From: Cucumis sativus | Lineage: Eukaryota > Streptophyta > Magnoliopsida > Cucurbitales > Cucurbitaceae | Direction: 5' to 3' | DNA length: 64,000 bases | NCBI RefSeq assembly: GCF_000004075.3 | Contig: NC_026661.2 | Coordinates: 20,178,307-20,242,306 of the forward strand | In this document: positions 1 to 11,338 of the stretch, piece by piece | Layout of the letters: each line of letters starts with the position of its first letter | Numbering within the stretch: the stretch's first letter is position 1 | Position numbers and translations under genes: made by a program | Notes under the pieces: model-generated | The model's input: the letters and a program-made list of their open reading frames with translations, nothing else | The model's database searches: none | Told to the model about the DNA's origin: nothing

Positions 1-480
1 TTGGTCACAATTAATTACAAAATGAATAAGTTGTATCAACGAGTCTATTATATAGTTGTTGTACTTTAATGTACGAAAATCGTTTATATTTAGTGGATCT
101 ATTAAGTAAGTATATTATGTTATTCTCATAAAAAGTAAAAATATTGCATAACTTCGAAGTGTGATCATCAAAGTGTCGGTCGTGGAATGAGTTTTTTTCA
201 TTAATATAGTTTGGATCAATATTTTGTTTATATTTTATTTAGTTGTCAATTAAATTATCTCTGTCAACTACAGAAGCAGCTTAGGAGAAAGAAGAGGACG
301 ATGTACATTTTTTATACATATTTTGGTGTGAATATATTTTAATGTCACAAATTGCTATTTTTTAATACCGATAAACTGATTTATTAAAAGTATATAACTA
401 AATTTGTACATTAGAAATTATAAAAATTAAAATTGAACCAACTTTAATGGGTAAGAAGTGAAAACCATATTTTTAACAAA
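1..480. other. AT-rich spacer left of the SERINC gene
   Basis: No open frame of useful length, no RNA gene and no recognisable mobile element is visible here. The sequence is strongly AT-rich up to about 480, where base composition changes sharply into the more GC-rich 5' leader of the SERINC gene. Confidence 0.6.
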
Positions 481-1152
481 TGTAATAGACCGGCCGAACC
501 CACGGTTCTTCTCGAATCCGGTCGAGTCACTAATCAAAGACAAGAGCGGCGTAAAGGGATCGTCAATTGGAATGAAAGGGAAAAGGAGACCAATCCATCG
601 ACGAATTACATAACCGAAGTCAGTCTCGAATCTCGATCTCTCATACGATTGTTCGGGTTGCTTGGTGTTTGATCCTGGGAATTTTCTCCTCCAAATCTAT
701 TCCAAGGTAATTCCGCGATCAATTTCTCGTATTGATGGTTTTTTTGTGCTTTCGTTTTACTTGTGCACAGCGAAGAAAAACCCTCGAGGTTTCAATGATC
801 ACGGAAAATTTGAATAAGATGATTTGGGTTTTGGTTTAAGTTGACCAGAGGATTTTTTCATTGAATTTTCATGGTTGTTTCTATTATTGCTTAATACGAA
901 CATCTTGATCATTTTTCTGGAGCTAAATAATTGCTCGGTTATGGAGAGTTAGGTTTATTGGAATTGGATATATATATGTATACATATATATATATCTTTC
1001 ATTAATTGTAAGTTAGTTGTATGCTTTAGGGATTTTCTTCCTTTACATATTGATAAAATTGTTGAGAGTATTAGAATTTGATCTTCTATTGAGTTGGGTC
1101 TGGTTCATTTGCAGATAAACTTTTAAACCGGTGGCTGTGTGAGGAAACAAAG

Positions 1153-3698
1153 ATGTGGGCAGCTTCTTGCCTTGCGTCGTGCTGTGCAGCTTGCGCATGT
1201 GATGCATGCCGTACGGTTGTTTCCAGTATTAGCCGAAGGTCTGCAAGGATTGCATACTGTGGCCTCTTTGCTCTCTCTTTGATTGTTTCTTGGATTCTCA
1301 GAGAGGTCGCTGCTCCCCTTCTGGAGAAGATCCCTTGTAAGTCATCAAATTTGTAGTTTGCTATTCAATTTGTACTAAGGGGTACTTGCTTCTCTAAACC
1401 ATTATTGTATAATAGTGAAATATTGTCAGTTTTAAAAGAACTTCGTTCTGTCTCCAAAGAAATCACATAGCTGGCTTGACTGATACCTTCATGCGCCGTA
1501 ACAGTTTTTTGTTGTTTGTCTTCTTTCAGGGATTAATACTTTCCATGAAACACCTAGCCGAGATTGGTTTCAAACTGATGCAGTCTTGCGAGTTAGCTTG
1601 GGAAATTTTCTCTTCTTCACCATTCTATCTGTAATGATGGTTGGTGTAAAAAGTCAAAGAGATCCCCGGGATAATATTCACCATGGTGGATGGATGGTGA
1701 AGGTGATTTGTTGGTTCCTTCTGGTGGTACTAATGTTTTTCGTTCCCAATGAGATTATTACCTTTTATGGTAAGAAATTATTTCATGTCAGAAATTAGAA
1801 TGATGTTTTACAGTGATTGTTCAGTTTCTGTTGGTTTGTGATTTAAGATTATTTTCCTTTTTTCTTTCTTTAAAATGACATTATCGTAATTTGCATTTGC
1901 AGAGTCTATATCAAAGTTTGGCTCAGGATTGTTTCTTCTCGTTCAAGTTGTTCTTTTGCTGGATTTCGTTCATAGATGGAATGACACCTGGGTTGGATAT
2001 GACGAGCAGTTTTGGTTTGTCGAATTCTATCTTCTTCTCTTGTGCCTTCCTATTCTCTTTTCTCAGTTCTTCTTTCTAGGTTTATAAATAACATTTAAGT
2101 TTCCCTATTCTTTTTAGGTACATTGCATTATTTGTTGTTTCACTTTTCTGTTATGTGGCAACGTTTGTCTCGTCTGGACTTCTCTTCCATTGGTTCACAC
2201 CGGCAGGGCATGATTGTGGGCTCAACACCTTCTTTATTGTGATGACCCTAATTTTTGCATTTATTTTCACAGTTGTTGCACTGCACCCAGCAGTAAGTAT
2301 TTTCCTCCCTCTTCATCTCATTTTTTTCCTGTCCTATAAATTAGAACTAATTTCTTCTCGTTTTGCCTCAAGTTATGGGAAGCTGTAATTAAAAAGGTCT
2401 TCATACAGTTGATAATATATCTAGCAAACAATGAAGTTGTACTATGACACGGATTGCATTGTTTGTCTATTGATATTTGGCAACTTACCAGTCTTTGTTG
2501 ACGTAATAATGGCCTTGTAATGGACAATGATAACCTACTATAATAACAGTATATCACAATGTAGAAACTAGAAAGTATGATACACCTGCGATACACACAC
2601 GCACGCACACATATATATTTTCACTGTTTTGGTGTTATCTTCAAGTATCATGTGCCCATGGGTTTTTTTTCCTTCCAAATACTAAGTGTCTAGATTTTCT
2701 TTTTGTTTCTTATGACTTTCATCTTGATGAAAAACACAGGTTGGTGGCAGTGTTTTACCTGCATCGGTCATATCGCTATACTGCATGTATCTCTGTTATA
2801 GTGGACTTGCTAGTGAACCAAGAGACTATGAATGCAATGGTCTCCACAAACATTCCAAAGCTGTTTCCACAGGCACTCTTTCCTTGGGTCTTCTCACGAC
2901 TGTTCTATCAGTAGTCTATTCTGCTGTTCGTGCTGGTTCTTCTACAACCTTGCTTTCCCCACCAAGTTCACCCCGTGCAGGTAGGGGTCATCTAATTTAT
3001 TTTACATTTTTTTTCTTTCTGGATTTCACAGTTCTGAAACACACAATATTATGCTGCGGATCCACAAAACTGGCAAATGTTGAACTTAGGAGGGTTTCTT
3101 TTTAAAAAACGAGAACTTTGGAGGTTTCTATTAACTATGTCCAGAGAATTGTGAATGATACTAATTTAACAGTAAGCAAGATGTGATTAGGTGTACTGCC
3201 TTCCATCTGCTGGACATTGTAGCCCCTTTTAAAGCTGTTCATGACTTTTGTCTATGGCATCTCGTATATTAATCTTGGACTGTTGAAATCTCTTGTGGGA
3301 CGTGTCTTGAATCTCCATCTCAAGTTTGGAGGGAGATTTTTTTCTCCACTTTGTATCCTCTCGTATATTAAGTTTATTAGGTGTGACATTTTTTACTCTC
3401 TATCAAATGGGCAGGAAAGCCATTGCTTCCACTGGAGAAAGCAGATGAACACGAGGAAAAAGAAAAGTCAAAGCCAGTTACATATTCATATTCATTTTTC
3501 CACATCATCTTCTCTCTTGCTAGTATGTACTCAGCAATGCTCCTGACTGGGTGGACCACCTCTGTTGGCGGGAGCGGCAGATTGGTTGATGTCGGCTGGG
3601 CTTCCGTGTGGGTTCGTGTTGTGACTGGTTGGGCCACTGCAGCATTGTTCATCTGGTCTTTGATTGCCCCTGTTCTGTTCCCAGACCGGGACTTCTGA
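1153..3698 (+). CDS. SERINC (serine incorporator / TMS) family membrane protein
   Basis: Six coding exons join in frame: 1153-1336, 1530-1769, 1903-2014, 2118-2292, 2740-2980 and 3415-3698, giving 411 aa, the usual SERINC length. All introns have GT-AG ends. The start is the first ATG after a likely 5' UTR intron (donor after 706, acceptor before 1115). The N-terminus has the family's cysteine cluster (MWAASCLASCCAACACDAC), followed by about ten hydrophobic segments, for example residues 36-50, around 'GNFLFFTILSVMMVGVKSQ' and near the C-terminus. Near the end come the polar loop 'LPLEKADEHEEKEKSK' and a conserved final membrane pair. SERINCs are multispanning proteins of endomembranes and plasma membrane; in animals they were linked to serine-lipid synthesis and later to lipid scrambling. 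The plant function is not established. The family call is secure; a precise role is not. Confidence 0.93.
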
Positions 3699-4890
3699 GT
3701 GCTTATTCATTGAACTGTGGAAAATATTTGGTGATGTTAATGTGTCCGAACTCTTAAGTAGATATTATATCAATCACTTATCATGTGCTTAGGAAATTTC
3801 CAATCTGTATATGTAGAGCCTGAAGGATGGCTGGCTATATAAGCCTGGACTTTAACTTGTTTGGAAGATATTGTCTTGATTGCATATGATGAATGAAGAA
3901 AGTTGTAATATAGAACTCCAAAAAGTGATTGATCGTAGACGCGAAAGGGCCTTTAAATAACATGTTTTTAACAAACTTGATTTTATAAGTTTAAATTCTA
4001 AAATGTTTCACACATACACCTCATTTACATGTTAAGTTGTAACAATTGATGGATTAGCTAGTGTTATATTTATTGAATTATTGTGTTGTTATATGTGTTG
4101 ATTTCTGTTTAGGTTTTGTACCGTGGCTATCTCAAACGTCGCCAATTGATTGGGCAATAACAACATAGGTGGAAGAAATGGTAGTTACAGCTAAATTAAA
4201 CTCGTGCTTACATGATTGATTCTAACTAAAATTTATTCTTTAAAGTTATAAAATTTGTTATCCCATAGAAAAATAGTTTTCATGGATATATCATTCTATA
4301 TTTCTTGTCAAACATCTACTATTAGTAAACCATTTGAATGTGTCAAAAGTTATTTTTTATTTTAAGATAACTTACTTTTAAAGTTAAACATTTGAAAAGT
4401 TGAACATGCATTCTTGATCAAGTCAAGCTAATGTTGATGCTGGTTTTGTCATGAAAATTTATAGTAAACGATAAAAGTATTTAATTGTTTATAAAATAAA
4501 GTAAAATTTTATATTATATATCTTGACAAACTTTTATTAGAGAGATAATTTTTTTCTTTTTACTATATTTTATAAATATTCGTACTCATCTCACTATATT
4601 TGAGAACTTTTGTTCTGTTATTGTTTTTATCTATATATATAAATGCAATTGTCCTTACATCAAGTGGAAGCTTCGAAAAATTAGTCCACAGAGTTAAAAG
4701 GTGTTCGATATTAGAAAAACAATAATAAACAAAAGAAATGGTCAATTTCAAATATAGAAAGAAAAAAAGTTTTATTTACAAAATAGTGAAAAATATAATA
4801 AATTTTCTTTTCATATATTTTATTGTAAATAGTTTTATTTTTTCTATATAAATAGTCTCAAGTTTCGTCTAACGATTTTCGCAAAGCAAA
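3699..4890. other. Spacer between SERINC and RPT1
   Basis: The first 200-300 bases are probably the 3' UTR of the SERINC gene. The rest is AT-rich with no supportable gene. The short open frame on the minus strand around 4563-4751 has low-complexity composition and no recognisable domain. Confidence 0.55.
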
Positions 4891-4902
4891 CCATGGTGTC
4901 CA

Positions 4903-4950
4903 ATTGGGCTGGCCCAATAGATAAGCCCAATAACCGACCCATTATAAGGA
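4903..4950 (+). promoter_or_regulatory. RPT1 promoter: palindromic TGGGC/GCCCA element, further GCCCA copy and TATA-like box
   Basis: ATTGGGC (4903-4909) and GCCCAAT (4912-4918) form a perfect 7-bp inverted repeat with a 2-bp spacer. A further GCCCAAT follows at 4925-4931 and an ATTATAAG box at about 4941-4948, roughly 130 bases before the ATG. TGGGC/GCCCA motifs (site II elements) are common in promoters of plant housekeeping genes. TGGGC has also been described as the proteasome-related cis-element recognised by the NAC53/NAC78 stress regulon in Arabidopsis. The assignment to this gene rests on position and motif only. Confidence 0.6.
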
Positions 4951-5075
4951 GGTCTAAGAGACATCATCGCACATTTCGAGCTTTTGCCTTTCTTCATCAG
5001 TTGTCTTCGTCCGCAAGAAAATCACAAAGTTGCAGAATCCTTACTTCGGAGTTCCAGCTCTAAATTTTCAGTCTA

Positions 5076-8000
5076 ATGGCGCCCGACCCCGAGGATGAGA
5101 TCAAGGACGAGAAAAACCCCCGCCCTCTCGATGAGGACGATATTGCTCTTCTAAAGACCTATGTATGCTCATCTATCCGAACTTATTTCTTTTTTACTTT
5201 ATAAACCCTAAATTCGTGACCTATTTTACTGCCTATTTCCTGATTTGTACCTCATTTTTATGTTCTTATCTCCTCATCGGATTAGATCCAGCGACTTAAG
5301 TAGAATCTCGTTGCTTATGACCTGTGCTCTTAGCTAATCAAGTGTTTTGAATGAACCATGTGATTAGTTTTGATGATTTCTCGACCCGGTTTTACTGTGG
5401 GTGTTCTTTCACCTGGGGGAATTTTAAATTTCAAGTAAATTGATGTTTAGGAGAGGATTTCCTCATTTCACTTGGTGCCTGGGTTGAAATGTCTGGATAG
5501 TGTGGGAATTCATGGGGGGTGCCATCTGAAGGCAATACGATAGTTTATGCACCACTGAGCATCTTACCTACATGTTCGGGTCAGCTTGTCCATATAGTTA
5601 GGGTCCTCTAAAACTCGATTTTCTTTCTATCCAAGGAACTATGTGCAGTGGGTCTTATTACGAGGCGCATTTTTAAGAGAGTGGAATGTCAGATTGTTAC
5701 TTTCAGTTTTTTAGGTTTATCTCAGAGCGTAGTTTTGGTGTATGCTCGGTTTTGCTTACCATCATCCTCTTTTGCAGGGGTTGGGACCTTATTCAACCTA
5801 TATCAAGAAGGTAGAGAAAGAAATCAAGGATATGGCAAAGAAGGTCAATGATTTATGTGGTATGTGTAGCTTCAAGTTCTATATTAGAAACCAGCACGTG
5901 TATGTTGCTTTGTATATGTGAATAATCAATTTGAAACAAAATATCTGCATGGATTGCATCACAGGCATTAAGGAGTCCGATACAGGTTTAGCAGCTCCAA
6001 GCCAATGGGATCTTGTATCTGATAAGCAAATGATGCAGGAAGAGCAGCCTCTTCAGGTGCGATTTCAATCAGGTTTGGATGACTCTTTTTGGAGGGTATT
6101 TAGTTTCTGATGCTGTCAAATGTTTTGTCAATCAGGTGGCAAGATGCACAAAGATCATCAATCCAAATTCTGAAGATGCGAAATATGTTATTAATGTCAA
6201 GCAAATTGCCAAGGTTAGTTATCACTTGTGTAGTATGATGCACTCTTAATTCAGTCAAGGCATTGGTTTAAAGGGTGGTTGGGTAGGAAAGGGGAAAAGA
6301 GGGACTTGTTTTTTGTGGTCTTACTTCATGATTTTCATTTGTAGTTTAGACTTTAAGAGTTTATTAACTACAATTATTCATCAATCCTGCAGTGGTTGTC
6401 TAACTTCTTTTATATTTTGTTATGTAGTTTGTTGTTGGACTTGGCGACAAAGTTTCACCAACAGATATTGAAGAAGGCATGCGTGTAGGGTAGGTTTTCG
6501 GCACTCTTTACAGATTATTCTTGTCATCTTCATCATCATTCTTTGTTGTTATAAGTTGATTGTTTAGGGATGGTTAAATATGAGATGCATCTGCTTCTTT
6601 GAAAAATGTTCTTGCCTTTGGTGGCCTTTGGGCATTTAAATGTTGACATTTATTCTGCTCTTGCAGTGTTGATAGAAATAAATATCAGATTCAAATTCCT
6701 TTACCTCCCAAAATTGATCCAAGTGTGACCATGATGACGGTGGAAGAAAAACCTGATGTCACCTACAACGATGTTGGTGGATGTAAGGAGCAAATAGAGA
6801 AAATGCGAGAGGTGTGTTGAAAATTTTATTTGCATTTTCCCTCTTATGTAACTTACAGATTTGCCTGAGTTTTGTAATTCTTAGAAACCCAAGTTTTTTT
6901 TACTGTTGTGCTATTTTGTATCTGAAATCTCATTTGTAGGTTGTTGAGTTACCTATGCTTCACCCCGAGAAATTTGTAAAGCTTGGAATTGATCCTCCAA
7001 AAGGAGTTCTTTGCTATGGTCCCCCTGGAACGGGCAAAACTCTTCTAGCTCGAGCTGTAGCTAACAGAACAGATGCCTGCTTTATTCGTGTTATTGGGAG
7101 TGAACTTGTTCAAAAATACGTTGGTGAGGGGGCTCGGATGGTCAGAGAACTATTTCAGGTTGACTGTTACTTTATATGTAGTAGTTTATCTTAGTACATG
7201 TGATAAATAAATGGTATTCATGCTTTTGCATCATTACTTATATTTCTCCTTTTGCACTCTAGATGGCACGTTCCAAAAAGGCTTGCATAGTGTTTTTTGA
7301 TGAAGTTGATGCCATAGGAGGTGCTCGATTTGATGATGGTGTTGGTGGTGACAACGAGGTCCAACGTACCATGCTTGAAATTGTGAATCAACTAGATGGC
7401 TTTGATGCCCGTGGAAACATCAAAGTTCTAATGGCAACTAATAGGTTAGTCATTTTATTAGTGGTTCTGGTTATTTAACAGCAAGTAATGTCTTCCTCAT
7501 ATCTCAAACTCTCTACGGGGTTGAATCTGCATTTGTCATCTGCTAGCCACTTTGGTTCTTAATTGCAAAATGAATGAGGGAAAGTCCTTGACCTATGTTT
7601 AAAATTAATGACATGCTTGTGAAATGAACCGTAACTAATTTTCATCTCACTTTCAGGCCTGATACACTTGATCCAGCTCTGTTACGACCTGGAAGGCTTG
7701 ATCGTAAGGTTGAGTTTGGGCTTCCTGATTTGGAGAGTAGGACACAGATCTTTAAAATCCATACAAGGACCATGAATTGTGAGAGGGACATCCGATTCGA
7801 ACTCTTGGCTAGGCTTTGCCCGAATTCTACAGGTTGAAACTTGCAACATACATTACCTTTTTTCATCTCATATTTTTAATGAAATTTTATATATCCATCT
7901 TGGATAAAAGATGGTGTCCGTTGTACTAGAAATCATATATACATCTTCCATTAGCATCATCTCATGTTTCTTGTTCCTGCCTCCGATCACCAAACTTGAA

Positions 8001-8279
8001 TCTTAGGCTACATATCCTTACCTCTAAACCACACACATATATACATGCGCACACACACGTTTCAAGCATACTCACGTAGGCATTTTTATTTTTCTGAATA
8101 CAATTCCACTTTTTCTATCAGGGGCCGATATCAGGAGTGTCTGCACAGAAGCTGGAATGTATGCCATCCGAGCTCGAAGGAAGACTGTGACAGAGAAGGA
8201 CTTCCTTGACGCAGTGAACAAGGTGATTAAAGGATATCAAAAGTTCAGTGCAACCCCCAAGTACATGGTCTACAATTAA
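5076..8279 (+). CDS. RPT1: 26S proteasome regulatory ATPase RPT1 (subunit 7)
   Basis: Ten exons join in frame: 5076-5162, 5778-5859, 5965-6056, 6136-6213, 6428-6489, 6667-6811, 6940-7158, 7263-7444, 7657-7832 and 8122-8279. They encode exactly 426 aa, the length of plant RPT1. RPT1 is one of six AAA+ ATPases in the base ring of the 19S regulatory particle; it unfolds ubiquitinated substrates and feeds them into the 20S core. Visible are an N-terminal coiled-coil region (about 35-60), an OB-like domain, Walker A GPPGTGKT (209-216), Walker [12 protein letters not shown] with D268/E269, and arginines 326 and 329 in LLRPGRLDR, where the arginine fingers lie. The C-terminus is KYMVYN. Start choice: first ATG of the leader ([12 protein letters not shown]), which matches the family. 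No damage is seen, and the promoter has TGGGC-type elements. Confidence 0.97.
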
Positions 8280-9087
8280 GGCTGAAGTTTCTTCCTTTTC
8301 CTTTCGGAATAGAAAACATGAGGAGATGTACCAAAGTATCAATCATTTTATCTTCTGTACAACCTAAACTTCAGGGCCTATTTTCTTCCCCATCATGTAG
8401 CAGAACACCCTTGTTCCTTTGTTTGCATAATTGTGATTTTTGGTATAACTTTTTTTTTTGTGGGCACTTACTTGATTTATCATCGATTTATTGGGCCAAA
8501 CCCGAGCAACAGGATTTTGTTGTTAAAGACCATTTATCTAATTGATCGTATGCTCGGTAGGAACGTGATTGCCCATCCAAGTGCCATAGGTTCTTGAAAA
8601 TCAATTTTTCATAATGTGCTTTTGCCATTGAAAAGACCTACTGTTGATGTTAATTTTATTCCTTTCCTCCTACGAAAGGAGATTCTTTCGTCAACTTATT
8701 ATTTAAAAAAAGTATTTATTCGACTTTAGGTTTGTATTTAGTGCCATTGAAGGCTGAACTTTCGATTTAATATATTTTTATATGAACTTTGATGTTTAAA
8801 TTTTATTGATGGAGAAGACCTAAGGTTTTGTGCCTATAATCTGAAGTCTTAAGTCTTGGCAAACGTTGAAGTTTAAGAAAGACCTAATTGTGTATATGTC
8901 TCATTTTAAAGGTCCAAAATGGCAGAGGATCTAATTTAATTTTTTAAAAAAGAAACAGAAAGTGTCTCTTTATTGATGTCTTGACTCCGTGAAGTTACTG
9001 CAGTGTCTTTTTTTCCTTCACATTTTCTTTCTTCGTTTTATTCTCCCTTTGCGTCTTTTTCTCCTACACGATGAGTCCATACAACCA

Positions 9088-9167
9088 ACTCTGATGAAGA
9101 GAGAACGGAAGAGTGAGGGAGAGAGACACTCTGATGAAGAGAGAACGGAAGAGTGAGGGAGAGAGAC
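9088..9167. repeat. Exact 40-bp tandem duplication (2 copies)
   Basis: The 40-base unit beginning ACTCTGATGAAGAGAGAACG occurs at 9088-9127 and again, identical, at 9128-9167. The unit is GA-rich. Identity between copies suggests a recent slippage or duplication event. Confidence 0.9.
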
Positions 9168-9568
9168 ACGAAGAGCTATGGGAGAGTGTTAGTGTGTGAG
9201 AGTGAGACCATAAAATAGACGAGACAAACAAAAATGAGATTTTGATGAAAGCGCTACCATTTTGAGTGAGACTTCTTTTTCTCGTGCACAATGTTTTCGG
9301 GTAATTTTATACGAATGTAACATCAATAAAGGGTCATTTAACATTTCTTTCAAAATCTGAATCATTTGACATTTTTTCCTCAATTTTTGTGTCATTTATA
9401 TGTCAGATTTTACTTGTATGTTTTTCTCTCTCTAAAATTATCTTATTAAAAGGATAATTATTGTATAACAATTTCAGGGATAATAGTCAAGTTTATGGCT
9501 ATATTTTTTTCAAAAAAATTGCTAATATAAAGAAGTCTATCCAAAGTAAATTTTCTTCTATCATTGGT

Positions 9569-9739
9569 AAACCGATACTTGCATCATGAGTTGGTGAGTC
9601 ATAGTCTTAACATCCAACTAAGAGGTAATAAGTTCAATCCAGGCTGAAAATTAATTTCTGAATTTTCTTTACACCAAAATGTCCTAGGAATAGGAATAGG
9701 AATAGGCAGAATATAAAAAAAAAAAAACCAATACTTACA
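9569..9739 (+). mobile_element. tRNA-derived SINE-like element with flanking direct repeats
   Basis: A short insertion of about 140 bp ends in an A-rich tract (about 9715-9727). It is flanked by near-identical direct repeats: AAACCGATACTTGCA at 9569-9583 and AAACCAATACTTACA at 9725-9739 (13 of 15 match), as expected of a target-site duplication. The head has an RNA polymerase III B-box-like sequence, GTTCAATCC (9632-9640), about 43 bases after a degenerate A-box (around 9589-9600). A (GGAATA)n stretch precedes the A tail. Mismatches between the direct repeats indicate an old insertion. Confidence 0.6.
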
Positions 9740-10426
9740 ATATTTTGGATAGAATCTAACAGATTTTGTTGTAAAATATTGTTATACATGCTAAATACTT
9801 TGAATCTAATTCTAATTGGTGCAGACCATTGTTAAAAATAAAAGAAATAGTGGACCAAAGTTCTTAATCTTCCAATATTTCGTGGTTAGATGTTTTGACC
9901 AAAGTATTCTTAAATACTTTCTAAAAGCATTCGTTGTTATATGGTTGTATGTTTTCGCTAGACGTTTCATGCACCTAAAAGTAATAGAATGGGAAGTCAA
10001 CATTCTGCTTGGAGAAAACTTGTTTCTAAACCCGAAAGAAGCAAAATGGAAATACAAAGAACCTTATGGAAAGAGCCTAAATATGTGTCTTTATCTAAAT
10101 GTAAATCAACTCTTGAGAGAGCGGCTCCCAAAACATCTCTCAAAGTTACATCAGTTTGGAAAATTCAAACATCCTATTATCTAAGGTTTTACATCAGTTA
10201 TCAACGTTGATTGTATCTCTAAGAGATGTTTAAACCAAAAATATAGAGAGATCTGAACAAACATTACAACTTAGTTCCTCATATACCTCGATTTTTGCAT
10301 CACTCTGCTTGATTCCAGAATATGACTTTGCCATTTGACCACAGAAGCTGTGTGTGATGCATAGTATAGGCATGGAGAATTTGAGTAAGGAAAATAGATT
10401 AAACAAATCTATGACGATTTTGGGAG

Positions 10427-11338
10427 TTATCTTTGTATATTGAGCATGGATTTGGCTTCACTCTGTTCCTCTAAAAGCATATCACTCGCATACTTACTCA
10501 ACAGTTCCATCTTCTTCTTCTCCAATACCATCTTCTCAATCTCCTTTTCATCAGGTAATGGCACATGCACCACAAATTCCCTCTCCTTGTCCAAATTCTC
10601 CTTCATTTCCCTCTCTCTTTTCCTCTCTTCTTCAACAACCTCTTCCTCTTCTTCAAACAGTACCTCCTTTGCTGCAACATTCACCACGCTGGCTACCTCC
10701 CCGCTCTTTACTGCCCTCTTTGCTTCTTTCCTAATCTCTTCCATTCTTTGCCACTCTTCAACTGCCTCAGCTCTCATTCGCTCTTCACTTGGACCTTCCA
10801 CTCTTTCCAAAACCCCATCCTCATCGTCCCTGTAGCCATAGTAGCTTGCGTCGATCCTCTTGTATATGTCATAACGAGTCCTGCGCTTCCGCAGTTCAGG
10901 TGGCTTCTCAAATAATTCCCTAACACCTGGTAACTTCTTTGCAGCACCAAAATACCGATATCCAGGACCACGACCACTGGGGTTTGGTACATCAACAATA
11001 TTCCCATCTAAATCAGTCATTTTGGCCGAGTGTTTGGTATAATTGGGGCCACCAAGCTCAATTATACGACGCTCCCAATGTGACTTCTCTCTAATGAGCT
11101 TGTTAATCTCATCATTGAGATCACGCAAACGGTGCTCACCAAGGCCTTCGTTTTGGATCTCTGCAACCTTGCGACCAATCTCACGCATGATCTGTTGACG
11201 CCATTTGTCAGCTTCTGCAAGGTCACGACATTCAGAGGCAAGGTAGGGTCGACGTTCCTTGGGTTTCTTCTTCTCCTCAGCTTTTAAGGCTATAAAACGA
11301 TTCAGCATAGACTGTGCTTTCTCCTCATTTCGAGCCAT
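10427..11338 (-). CDS. ISY1: Pre-mRNA-splicing factor ISY1 homologue
   Basis: A single coding exon of 303 aa. The start MARNEEKAQSMLNRFIALKA is the signature opening of ISY1, and the body is colinear with eukaryotic ISY1. It includes the helical stretch with EGLGEHRLRDLNDEINKL, the motif GPGYRYFGAAKKLPGVREL, and KRRTRYDIYKRIDASYYGYRD. The C-terminal third is highly charged (KREREMKENLDKEREF) and probably coiled coil. ISY1 is a component of the spliceosomal NineTeen/Prp19-associated complex; in yeast it acts around the first catalytic step, and in animals it also has links to microRNA processing. The ATG lies 11 bases after an apparent splice acceptor, so the 5' UTR appears split by a long intron. 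No damage is seen. Confidence 0.96.
   Translation of the reverse strand: MARNEEKAQSMLNRFIALKAEEKKKPKERRPYLASECRDLAEADKWRQQIMREIGRKVAEIQNEGLGEHRLRDLNDEINKLIREKSHWERRIIELGGPNYTKHSAKMTDLDGNIVDVPNPSGRGPGYRYFGAAKKLPGVRELFEKPPELRKRRTRYDIYKRIDASYYGYRDDEDGVLERVEGPSEERMRAEAVEEWQRMEEIRKEAKRAVKSGEVASVVNVAAKEVLFEEEEEVVEEERKREREMKENLDKEREFVVHVPLPDEKEIEKMVLEKKKMELLSKYASDMLLEEQSEAKSMLNIQR

Larger units (their letters stand above)
8280..10426. other. Spacer between RPT1 and ISY1, with a tandem duplication and a SINE-like insertion
   Basis: The left part, to about 8650, is probably RPT1 3' UTR. Beyond it lie an exact 40-bp tandem duplication (9088-9167) and a SINE-like element (9569-9739), listed separately. 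Overlapping open frames at about 9816-10210 on the plus strand have no recognisable domain, compete with each other in different frames and are AT-biased, so I do not call a gene. Confidence 0.5.

Noticed and set aside
2318-2608. 96-aa minus-strand frame inside the SERINC gene
   Set aside because: It lies antisense across an intron of the SERINC gene and has no domain.
9816-10210. 122-aa and 73-aa plus-strand frames
   Set aside because: They overlap in different frames, are AT-biased and resemble no known protein; no splice or start context favours either.
10440-10915. Two Ser/Phe-rich plus-strand frames
   Set aside because: They are shadows of the charged ISY1 coding sequence on the other strand.
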